DNA of 64,000 nucleotides from Marsupella aquatica (taxonomy: Eukaryota; Marchantiophyta), in the NCBI GenBank assembly GCA_973895155.1, contig OZ316892.1, positions 9,548,001 through 9,612,000 of the forward strand, given 5' to 3'. This document shows positions 25,157 through 35,172 of the stretch, piece after piece. Each line of letters begins with the position of its first letter. Within the stretch, counting starts at the first letter, position 1. The notes beneath the pieces are model-generated. The model made no database searches, had not been told where the DNA came from, and saw only the letters and a program-made list of their open reading frames with translations. The translations under genes were made by a program, and so were the position numbers.

Positions 25157-26840
25157 GTGGTTTGGCTGAGGGGAAGTAGAGTGGACTCGAGATCGTGGTA
25201 CGGGGGCTATACGGGCCAGGAATTGTACAGTGTGACGGGAATTGTGGTGATAGGAGAATTCTTAGTGTGGATGTTTGATCCACCTGAGTTCAGTACAGCC
25301 CGTGTTCGTCGATACAAGGCTGCTTACCGGGAGTACATTGCCACAAGAATTAGGGAGGAGGGAGAGAAATGTCGGTCGGCCGCCATGAGTACGGGATCTG
25401 GAACGCCTAGCACTACGGTTGTACGGAAGGTTTTCCGTAGGGTGTACCCCCACACTTCTGCCAAGGTGATGGAAGAGGGCAAGGAGATTTTTCAGGCTAC
25501 AGGGGCTCACCAATTTCATGGGTGTAGAGATTATGATTCCTCCCGACAGGACTTGGGACATTGCGGCTGGATTGGAGTGCCGTACGGAGGGGATTTATTT
25601 TCATTGTAACAGTCAGTTGATCCCTCACGTGGAGTTGGCCAAGCTCTTATTTCTCGATGACCAGGACTTCACGTTTCAGCCAGTAGAGCCACCTGGTGTT
25701 TTTACGTTGGAAGAACTAGCTGAGGTGGTGAGGGACCCCCTTTCCGTAACTACCATCCCCCTCTCAACGTTCAAGGATCCAGCGTACAAGGTGTTTGTGG
25801 CCAAGGTACACCAGCGGGTACTTGGTAGGGGGCAATCAGGGACGGTAAGTGGAGATCAGTTGGCTATTGCCACCGACATCAAGACTCACCCACGTCACAT
25901 GTACGGATGGTGGTATTTCGGGATGAGGAAATCATTGGCCATGGATCCTAAGAGTGTGAAGACGGGAGGAGGCATGCACTTGGTGGGGTCTTTCCTATTG
26001 GCCAGGCGGGAAGGGCTTCTTCCCTCACCGGGCACAGGAGGGGAAACGGTGCCACCCTTCACCACGGAAATACGGAGGATAGCCACCACCATATTAGGAA
26101 GCTTGGTGAAGGGGCCACCGTCTGAGCCAATAGCCCAACCTACTACCGAAGATGACCCAGATGAGGATAGCGTTATGGAGTGGTTGGAGTCCCTTGTGGG
26201 GAACCCAGAGGAGCCTCTTGATTACGAAGTGCCCGAGGTGTACTTGGCCGAATTACGTGATTTTTGTGATGGAGTGCATGAGGGGCTTAAGTTGTGCCGA
26301 ACATTGAAGGAGGCCATCAACCAAGGCCAGGCCAAGGTGGAGATGTTACAAGTAAGTAATAAGGCCTTGAAAGAGGTGGTCAAGGCAAAGGAGGTGGTAA
26401 TTCAAGAGCAAGGGAGGTCGCTCAAGGAGTCACATATTCAGGTTTTACAACTGGAAGGAGCCTTATCTACTAAGGCTAAGGAGGCGCTGGAGGTGGGAGT
26501 TTTGAGAGATGAAGTGACCAAGCTCAAGCTGGGCACTGGTGAGGTCGAGAGACTCAAGAAGGAAGTTGTAGACTTACGGGGTCAAGTTGGACTCCTTGAG
26601 ACCAGGGCCAAGAGGAACAATACGTTGAGGCTGGGGAAGAGGAAGAGCCCATCTCCCTCTAGCCCTACCCTCTCCCCAGATTTTATCTCAAAAGCCATTG
26701 AGATGGTGGTAAGAGAAGTAACTCAATGGTACGGGCCAATGTTGGAAGCGGCCAAGAGGGAGAAGGAGAAGAGTAAGATGTTGGAGAAACAGTTGCGAGA
26801 GACCCGTAAGTCATCACGAGAAACTAGTCACGATGACTAG
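25157..26840 (+). pseudogene. Unrecognised ORF pair with C-terminal coiled coil; probable element-encoded protein, frameshifted
   Basis: Two open frames overlap: 25157-25609 and 25518-26840. The first carries FSTARVRRYKAAYREYIATR and VRKVFRRVYPHTSAKVMEEG. The second continues the same style with a WDIAAGLECR segment, HPRHMYGWWYFGMRK, an acidic stretch and then a long coiled coil (about 26290-26600, heptads of Leu/Val with Lys/Glu), ending in a basic Ser/Pro region and a charged helix. They are probably one protein of about 550 residues split by a one-base shift near 25505-25520. I do not recognise the family. The setting (GC-rich TATA-bearing repeat upstream, transposons on both sides) suggests a gag-like or accessory protein of a mobile element, but no protease, reverse transcriptase or transposase lies beside it. 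Confidence 0.5.
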
Positions 26841-27757
26841 CTAGTCACCTCCCCTTCTAGACAAAGCGGTGGAGGTGAGGATTCCAGGGGGTGGAGCCCT
26901 GGTTCAGTCAGTGAGTCCGATGAAGACTAGTGTAGGGCCTTGCTTTTTATGCACTACGGAGTGGATGTGAGTACCGACGAAGGCACCGTTGGTACCGTAG
27001 TGGGCTAGGGTTTTTCACAGCGTGTGTGTGCCACACGCTTTAGGTTAGTTTATCTCTTAGATGTTTTTGGCGGCGCCGCTAGGGTTGCCGCCGTTGTTGC
27101 CATTCCATGAGGGGTGCTTTGGTGTTTTTTTCAGTATTTAGGGGGAGAGGCCCGTAGTAACAAGGGGGGAACTCAGTCTAGTGTTTGCTTAGGGAAGTTA
27201 GCTCATAGCCAGAAGAGGGAATCAAGCCAGAGTAGTGAGGTAGAGGTGTAGCATTTGCCCCAGTGAGGCAGTAGTTGGGCAGACGGCAAGAGGCCGGGTT
27301 GTCCTTGCAATGTGTTACGACATTTTGCCAAAAGATATGGATTTGGTTTGATTCCTCAAGTTGTGGTGTGGCGTTATTTTTTTTTTGGTTCATGATTGTG
27401 TTCTTTCCCCAAGAAGTGTCTAAAGAATACTTGCACGGATTGGTCGTCCATGTGAGTAGGGGGGGTAGTGACAGCACTCCACCAGCGACTAGTAGGAGTG
27501 TGTGTGTGGCGTAGTCCATGGGACTTGATCAAAAGCAACGGGACTAGTCGGTAGACTTGATCAAAAACTACATTTTTGGGAGTGGAAATAAACATACTCA
27601 TCCTACATGCAATAGAATCCTAATAGCGTCCCTCCATGTTCCCGTCATACGATAACAAACGATTTTAGTAGAAGTAAATACGTATTTGTCATGTAAATCG
27701 TTTGATAAGCAGGTGACAACTAAGATAGAACTTATTGGTAAAGTTGTCTGACCAGGC
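26841..27757. other. Non-coding tail after the coiled-coil ORF
   Basis: This is G/T-rich with no recognised gene. A 10-bp inverted repeat CAAACGATTT (27656-27665) and its complement (27695-27704) lies shortly before the solo LTR. The stretch may be the 3' part of the element that encoded the preceding ORF. Confidence 0.35.
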
Positions 27758-28101
27758 TGTTAGATATTGCTCTAGTCTTGTGACTCATGAGCTAACCACA
27801 GTTAGTCTAACTCGGGTTAGGACTTAGCTAATGTTAGCGGTAGTGCTGTTGTGCATATAGCCAAGGCTGATGCCAGACCCTGGTGGAACTTAGGCTCATT
27901 GTTGCGAAACTAGTTGAGAGATAGGGAGAGCTTGTGTTGTGGATGCTTGCTATGGCCGGTCGGCCTAGGGTGCAGTAAAGCTCTTGTGTGTTCCCATGGA
28001 CATAGCCTCATGTGGAGGTGAACCACGTATCTCTCTGTGTCGACTATTGTGCGTTGGATGGTTCATGGACTTGTCGTTGCAAATGTCGTCTATGCTCAAC
28101 A
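27758..28101 (+). repeat. Solo copia LTR with 5-bp target-site duplication
   Basis: The 344-bp sequence runs TGTTAGATATTG ... CTCAACA and is homologous throughout to the LTRs at 29647 and 47019. It is flanked by the identical pentamer CAGGC (27753-27757 and 28102-28106). There is no primer-binding site or internal region, so it is a solo LTR left by recombination between the two LTRs of an earlier insertion of the same family. Confidence 0.93.
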
Positions 28102-29646
28102 CAGGCATGCCCAATGGCTTTTCTTGGCAAATAGTGGGCACAGCGAGGGGCACAGAATGAAAAATAGCACAAAACAAAAGATTTTCATGTGAAAACCTTT
28201 TTGGCAACCAAATGAATTAAAAACAGCTTTCAGGGTTTTTCAAAAACAAACACCAGCACATTTTAATTTATTTTTATTTGGAAACGTGACCAACACCCTA
28301 TAAACTTTAATTTCTGGGAACAGCCTGAGAAAAAACAAAACAACCCTCTAGGAGGAGGAGACTTGAAAGAGCAAATGCAAAATAAGGTGGCTGCCTAGAA
28401 GATGGAGCACCCCTAGAGGAGACAAAGGGCAACCTCCATCCCAACAACCAGAAGGAAGGAGGCACAAGAGAAAGGGAGGGAGGAACCCCAAAGGCAGAAA
28501 AAAACTAATCCCGAAAGCAAAAGAGAGCCCTAAGAGAGCAACAAAAAGTAACAATTAAACATGGCCAGAAAACTAGCATGTAAATTGAAATGGTCACTGC
28601 CAGCCAATCCCATAGCCGCCAATCAATTCCCATAATTATCCAGCAAGGAACGCCACCACTCAATCGTTTCCCATAACCAGCAAGAAACCACCACCACTGA
28701 TGCAGGCAAAAATACAACCAAAGCTAGCTCTATGTTTCAAAATTCAGCAAGACATCGATCAGTACCACTCAATGAAACCATATTTGAAGATCAGAGGACA
28801 TTACCCTGATCACTGCACAGCACCAGAGCATATGGAACAAGAGGATACCTGGTTGTGAATAACCAATTGAGATGTAGAGAGAATGACAATCCAATAGGGG
28901 TATGTCAACAGACATCAATTACTAGGCACTTCAAGAGGGATGATACATCTGTAGAGGGAACACCTAGAAAGATGAAAATAAGAGATAAAGATCTATAGCT
29001 TAGTGTGATGAGCTAATGGTCCACGTCTGTTCTTTAACTAAGCCTGCAAGTGCAACATGGATGTCCTCTAAGGAGGCAAGCCTCTAAAGGGTGGACTTTC
29101 CAGAAAGGGTCATACCGCAATTGCAGATTGAGCAAATTTGATGGTGGGTTTCCAAAAAGGTCTTGGGAGGTTGATTTTCTGCAGCTGGCAATGGATAAAA
29201 CTTTGTCAAGAGCTTGCAAGTAGGTAGATCAATTTATTTGCGGAGTCCTCTGACTTTTGAAAGAGCCACTTTGACTAGGGCAGAGTCATGGTAAAAGGGC
29301 ATGGGCCAGAATGCCCATGTGACATGGCGTTAACAGACAGAAAGGCCTAAGAGATTTTTCTGTTTATAATAATGCACGTAAAAGCAGAGGAGAAATTTCA
29401 TGATTCTTGGATCCAAACCTAGACTGTGTATTAAAACTACAAAGCAAAAAATCACAAACTAAGGGCTTTAAGTAATGTAAAGTGTGAGGCAATACAAAAA
29501 TGAAGCCAAAGGGAGCTAAAAACAGGCGGGGGTTGAGGCCTGGGCCCAAAAAGACAAAACTATGCCCAAATTCCCACCCCTAGCTAGATCTTGTTCTTGA
29601 ACCCTCTATGTTGGTACATACCCAACCTGATCCTATTTCTGGCAAC
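28102..29646. other. Non-coding spacer between solo LTR and full copia element
   Basis: A/T-rich with purine-rich patches and no clear gene. On the minus strand, 29034-29219 translates to leucine-spaced text (for example NPPSNLLNLQ) with a neighbouring frame containing RLASLEDIHVAL. This is faintly reminiscent of a leucine-rich-repeat fragment. The match is too weak to call a gene. The segment ending at 29646 is the copia target, with flanking pentamer GCAAC. Confidence 0.35.
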
Positions 29647-29990
29647 TGTTAGATATTGCTCTAGTCTTGTGACTCATGAGCTAACCACAGTTAATCTAAC
29701 TCGGGTTAGGACTTAGCTAATGTTAGCGGTTGTGCGGTTGTGCATATAGCCAGGGCTGAAGCCAGACCCTGGTGGAACTTAGGCTCATTGTTACGGAGCT
29801 AGTTGAGAGATAGGGAGAGCTTGTGCTGTGGATACTTGGTATGGTTGGTCGGCCTAGAGTGCAGTAAAGCTCTTGTGTGTTCCCGTGGACGTAGCCTCAT
29901 GTGGAGGTGAACCACGTATCTCTCTATGTCAACTATTGTGCGTTGGATGGTTCATGGGCTTGCCGTTACGAATGTAGTCTATGCTTAACA
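29647..29990 (+). repeat. 5' LTR of the copia element
   Basis: 344 bp, TGTTAGATATTG ... TGCTTAACA, bounded by TG and CA. The primer-binding site starts two bases downstream. It should carry the promoter for the genomic RNA, but I could not pick a convincing TATA box. Confidence 0.93.
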
Positions 29991-29992
29991 AG

Positions 29993-30004
29993 TGGTATCA
30001 GAGC
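29993..30004 (+). promoter_or_regulatory. Primer-binding site (initiator tRNA-Met)
   Basis: TGGTATCAGAGC lies two bases after the 5' LTR. It is the standard plant copia site complementary to the 3' end of initiator methionine tRNA, where minus-strand synthesis starts. Confidence 0.92.
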
Positions 30005-31862
30005 ATGCATGGGAGGTGACGAGGTTTTTCATGACGGGTTTTCCAGCGTTCATTGTCAATGGTACATTCAGAGTTTCATCGCATGAAACTCAAATGTGTG
30101 TGGCTATGCGGATAGGTTAGTGAGAGGGCGTTCTAACAATGGTTAGAACTTGCTGATCGGTATCCGTGGTGCAGAGGAATCAAAGTTTGCGTTATTCAGG
30201 GTTTATTCGTGTTCGATGGGTCTTCGGGGGAGAGACCAGAGTTTGTGTTTTCAACGGTGTGAGCTGTGCGGTGTTCGGGGGATCACACATTATAGCTCAA
30301 GTTGAAGGTTGAAGCGAGCTGGTCGTTTCGGTAGCTGGATTGCTGTCGAGTTGTTACCGAGTGCGACGTGACAAGTGACAGAGGCATTCAGGTTTTTTCA
30401 CAAGCTATGGAGCTTGTTTTCATCTGAACCGGGTTTCTCTTCGTGACGTACGACTCAGTGGAAGAAACGCAAAGTGCTACGGCTCAACAATTTGATTGCG
30501 GTGAGGTGGTCGTTTTGAGCTTGGGATTGGCACTTGATGCGGAGTGAAGGCGACGCGGCGGAAATTTTTAACTCTGCTAGAGCTGCAGACTGTGCCGGTG
30601 AAATTCAGCCACTTTTCTCGTCGGTGGCGTTCACTTTCCTTGCTTAAAACAATGGCTTTAGGTGAGTAACTCATTCCTTTTTCCCTAGGGAAGTTTTTTG
30701 CGTTTTTAAAGGGGTATAGGTCATTTTGTAACGAGGTGTATACACACCTCGTTTTCGGCCTGGTATCGGCTTGGACTCGGCCGAGTACATACGCGCCCCC
30801 ACCCCCCGCACCGCACCGCACCCCGTATATACGGCGGGGTACGCATCGCCGGCCAACGCGCGCCCCGGCCATTCGCTCCCCGCCCGCCCTTTGGCTAGCC
30901 CTGCCTTAGTGCGCCCCCCCGCGCCGTCTTTTTTCACCCATGAGCCCCTGGCTCTTCGCAAGCCTTTTGGGTTGCCGGCCCTCCCTCCCTCCTGCCTTCG
31001 CTCTCGGCCGGTGACTCACCTGCCCCCTCATGCGCCCTTGTGCCTCCGGCCGTGCCCTGCCATCCCCTTTACGCTCGTATTTGCTTGGGCGTACCCCGAC
31101 AATACCCCGTCGGCCCTTGGTATCGGCCCTGCCCTCCTTATACGGGGTATTTTTCAATTTAAGGGGCTTAAACCCCCCCTTTTAAAGGCCCATTTTTTGT
31201 TTTTTCCCCGGTTTGATGCTATTGGTTGTCCCGGGACCAGTGACCCTCCGTTTTAACCACTCTAATAGGGGGAACGGCCCCTTGTGAGCCCTGTCGGACT
31301 GTGCAGGAATATTCCCAAAAAACATAGAGCTCTTTTTTGGCTGTCCGATGAAGATTCCGTCCACCGAACGGTAACTTTTTTGTTTCTTTTTTGGCGAGGA
31401 CGTTGCCACTAGAGTTAGCAACGCGGCGCACTGATCACATTGCAATTTCAACAACAGGTTCTACTTGGTATTTTGGTTATTCTCCGAGGTGGTCAAAACA
31501 AGGGAGTTTCCCAAGGTTTTACCCACCCCGACCAAAAATAACTTTTCCGTTGAATTTTGATTTTGATTTTCAGTATTGGACTCCTAGCTTTGTGGGCTAC
31601 GCAGTGGTGTTGAGTTTTGAGTTTTGTGAGAAGTTTCAAAAAAAGACTTTTTTCATGATTGTTTCATATGAGTGACTCGAAGGATACTGGAAGAATTGGC
31701 GTCGGTGGAGCTTCAGGATCACGATGATCAGACGGAGAGTCTAAGGAGGAGCTGCTACCGTTTGAGGAAGAACTAGTGTCACCGGTACGATCACCGGTGC
31801 GGCGTGCAATGAAGGAAGCTATACTACTACCAAAATTATTGGTAGTGGGGAAAAAGAGGGAG
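30005..31862 (+). other. Copia leader, including a GC-rich stretch
   Basis: About 1.9 kb between the primer-binding site and gag, with no coding motifs. From 30700 to 31260 the base composition shifts to C-rich, with an 8-bp hairpin CGAGGTGT/ACACCTCG (30732-30751) and TATA-like words at about 30825 and 31138. This could be part of the leader or an unrecognised insertion. I found no terminal repeats that prove an insertion. Confidence 0.4.
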
Positions 31863-32723
31863 ATGGCAAGATTTGGAGGAGTGAAGTTTGAGGTGGAGAA
31901 GTACGATGGTCGTACTAATTACTTGCTGTGGGAGAAGCAAGTGAAGGATGTTCTTAGGGCCATGGGCTTAGCTCATCTGCTTTCTTTGCGAGAGCAGTAT
32001 GATGGAGAGGAGGAGATTTATGTGAGGCAGTGGAGACAAGAGGAGGTGATTGCTGTCAATGCAGTGATGCTATATCTCAAGCCGCACATCATCAAGCAGC
32101 TGGATGATTATGCAGATTACGCATCACTGTTCAAGGCTCTAAGAGAGAAGTACGACCGGGAAGATGTGTCAGACCGGCTGTACAAGAAGTCTCTCTTGAT
32201 GAGCCTCAGGCTCAAGGAAGGGAGCAAGCTGCAGGATCACCTGGATGAGTTTGACAATCTAGCGGTGGACTTGTCAAACCTGGGAAAAGGAGTTGAAGAT
32301 GAGGATAAGGCCTTGCTTCTGCTAAGCTCCTTACCACCATCATATCAGGGCTTGAAATAGGTGCTCTTGTATAGAGATCTGAAGTCCATTTCGTATAATG
32401 AGGTGGTGAGCTCTTTACTGTCTGATGATGCTTAGAAGAAGCTGGGTCAATCATAGACAGCATCTTCTTCTAGCACTGCGCTCAATGTGAACAGGAGAAG
32501 AGCAGCGCAACGCTCAAATGGGCAAAACAGGTTTAGATCTACATCACGGGGGAGATCTAAATCCAGAGGGAAATCGCAAGAGAGAAAACCTCTTGCATGT
32601 TGGAATTGTGGCAAGCCTGGCCACATGAAAAGGGATTGTCGAGTAAAGGTCCCTATTGCACCTGCTAACGCAACATCAAGCTCACATAAGGTCGAGTTAC
32701 TCGATGATGATGATATATTGTGA
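31863..32723 (+). pseudogene. Copia gag (capsid/nucleocapsid), three in-frame TAG stops
   Basis: Gag packages the element RNA. The frame opens at ATG 31863 (MARFGGVKFEVEKYDGRTNY). It carries the copia-type gag helices (LWEKQVKDVLRAMGLAHLL, KYDREDVSDRLYKKSLL, LDEFDNLAVDLSNLG) and, after a basic Arg/Ser stretch, a CCHC zinc knuckle CWNCGKPGHMKRDC (32598-32639). Three stops, all TAG (32358, 32433 and 32454), interrupt one otherwise continuous frame. Gln fits well at each, so they look like CAG-to-TAG changes. An in-frame upstream ATG at 31809 is an alternative start. The copy is not functional as it stands. Confidence 0.88.
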
Positions 32724-34391
32724 TGTCAAGGTTATGCTCTCAACGTAGTGTCAAATCCAGGTAGTGATGATTGGATTCTAGATAGTGCATGTACTTTTCA
32801 CATTTGCTCTAGGAGAGATTTTTTCAGTTCTTACACGGTTTCCAACGAGTCAGTGTTGATGGGAAATGGAATCCCATGTCAAGTTGTTGGACTTGGATCT
32901 GTTAGATTTTAGATGTTTGATGGTGTTGTAAGAACGTTGAGGAATGTGAGACATATTCTCAGCATGATGAAAATTCTCATTTCACTTGGAGTTTTATAAG
33001 CAAATGGCCATCAGTGGAGTTTTGCTAATGGTGTCCTTCAGGTTTCAACTAGTATTAAAGTTGTATTGAAAGGAAAGAGACATAGCAATCTATACATTTT
33101 GGAGGGCAGTGTAGTCTGTGATGAAGCCAATGTAACCTTATCTCATGAGGAGACGGCCCGGCTATGGGACTTCCGTTTGGGCCACATGAGTGAAAAAAGT
33201 TTGGCTATTCTTCAGAAAAAAGGATTACTTTCTAATTTGCAATCTTGTAAGTTGGAATTCTGTGAGCATTGTGTGCTTGGGAAGCAACACAGGAAACCCT
33301 TTGGAGTTGGAACTCACACCAACAAGGAGGTACTTGAGTATGTACATAGTGATGTGTGGGGTCCAGCCCCTACTCCCTCACATTCTGGACGGTTATACTA
33401 TATCACGTTCATAAATGATTACTCAAGGTATGTGTGAATATACTTTCTACACAATAGTCTGATGTTTTTTCCACTTTTAAGGAGTAGAAAGCCCAAGTTG
33501 AAAATCAGACTGGTAATAAGGTGAGATATCTTTGATCGGATAACGGCGGTGAATACAGTTCTGGGGAATTTGGAACGTATTGTAAGGAGCAAGGGATTAC
33601 CCGCCATCTCACAACAAGTTATACTCCTCAGCAGAATGGTGTTTCTGAGAGACTCAACCAAACACTATTGGACCGCTCGAGGAGTATGTTGAGTCAATCA
33701 TGCTTACCACATGAGTTTTGGGCTGAAGCTATCAACACTGTAGCTTATTTGGTAAATTTTTCTCCATCCAGTTCTATTGGATTCAAGACGCCACTTGAAA
33801 TGAGGTACGGGCGTCCAGCAGATTACTCACATCTGAGGATTTTTGGATGTGATGCTTATGTGCTTACACCTTCCCAGCTTCGATCCAAGCTGGAGTCCAA
33901 GTTGAAGAAGTGCATTTTCCTTGGCTATCAGAAAGGTGTGAAGGGTTATAGGTTATGAGATCCGGTAACTTGTAAACTAATCGTCAGTAGAGATGTGTCC
34001 TTTAATGAGTCCAGATCATCAAAGGAGGGGAGAGTTCTCAGGATTCCCATACTGACAAGGGGAATCTCCCATCCCGGACCGGATTGAGGGGGAGATTAGT
34101 CATGATGTTGTTCATGACAGGAGAGATGGAGAAGCTCCGGGCTTGGAGCTGGTTCCTGCGATGGAACAAGAGGAGCAAATTATTGTTGGGGTACCTCAAA
34201 TTCAACCAGCAGCAGCAACAACAAATCAGGCTGAGTCATCTACTAGAAGAACTTCCAGTCGTTCTACTAGAGCTCCTACCAGGTATGGTCAATGGGCATA
34301 CTCATCTAAGCTAGATGATATTGACATTGCACCTGATGATGATGACATGGCTTTGATCTTGGAAGAAGGAGAGCCTTCTTCGTACAATGAG
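32724..34391 (+). pseudogene. Copia pol fragment 1: protease, GAG-pre-integrase and integrase
   Basis: This is the continuation of the gag frame after TGA 32721. It holds the aspartic-protease motif WILDSACTFHIC (about 32771-32806), then the pre-integrase zinc-binding region (RLGHMSEKSLAIL ... CEHCVLGKQHRKPF, 33174-33300) and the integrase core (YVHSDVWGP, SDNGGEY at about 33538, TPQQNGVSERLN at about 33621-33660), followed by GYRL and a Pro/Glu-rich linker. Stops occur at about 32902, 32998, 33437, 33532 and 33957. The fragment ends where E1 is inserted (34391). Protein order is that of Ty1/copia (integrase before reverse transcriptase). Confidence 0.9.
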
Positions 34392-34408
34392 CACTAGTAC
34401 ATTTTCGG
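34392..34408. repeat. E1 left terminal inverted repeat
   Basis: CACTAGTACATTTTCGG. It matches the complement of the right end (44210-44226) at 16 of 17 positions. Confidence 0.95.
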
Positions 34409-34414
34409 CCCTTT

Positions 34415-34850
34415 TTCCGATCCTAACAACATTGGACCCCTTCAGAAATTTTGACGCAGAAAAATGATCCGTCCGATGTGATTTACTTCGCACTTTCCCA
34501 TACTTCACCCATCGGATATCGACAATCGGACATCCATCGGAATTTCCATTTCTGATACAATCGGTACATCCGTTACTGAATGTTTCGGATAATTTGTGTC
34601 CGATTCTAATTTCATCGGATACTATAGGCCCACCAAAAGGTAATATCAAGGGTCCGATGTATTTTATATGGGATAGTCCGATGTAAAACATATCGGAGTT
34701 TGCGTAGCAATATGTATCGGGACATCCGTAGTGGTGTGTAACGCAAATTGCGATGCTGAAAATATCGGACATTTGGGAGGAGGGGTCCGAAATAGTTTAC
34801 TTCGGAAGTTCCGTAGCGTATGGTATCGGATATGAGCTGGGTCACCGGCT
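34415..34850. promoter_or_regulatory. E1 left subterminal motif array (ATCGGA/TCCGAT)
   Basis: More than ten copies of ATCGGA or its complement, in both orientations, plus near-matches such as TTCGGA and ATCGGG. In En/Spm-type elements such arrays bind the element's own protein, and I infer the same role here. Confidence 0.75.
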
Positions 34851-35172
34851 TGACTAATAATGGATATTTAGGGTTTGTGGGGGTTTAATATTGGATTCAT
34901 GGGAATCATTTGGGGGTTTAGGTTTAGGGTTCAGGCTGAGATTGACAAAATAGGGTCCAAAGAGCATGCTCAAAGCAAGGTAGTGGTTGAATTAAATATC
35001 AGGTTTTCACAATGGGGAACACCCCAATATGTACAAAATGAAATGGGCCTAGGTAGGCAGTAGAGCCATATGGCCGGTGACGGCTACATGAAACACCAAA
35101 ATGAGGCTCTAACTGGCCTACACTATGTGGTACCTCTAATCAAAGCTATCAGACACTATGTACCACAAACCT

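Noticed and set aside
29034-29219. Possible leucine-rich-repeat fragment on the minus strand
   Set aside because: Only one or two leucine-spaced segments, split over frames. Too weak to annotate as a gene.
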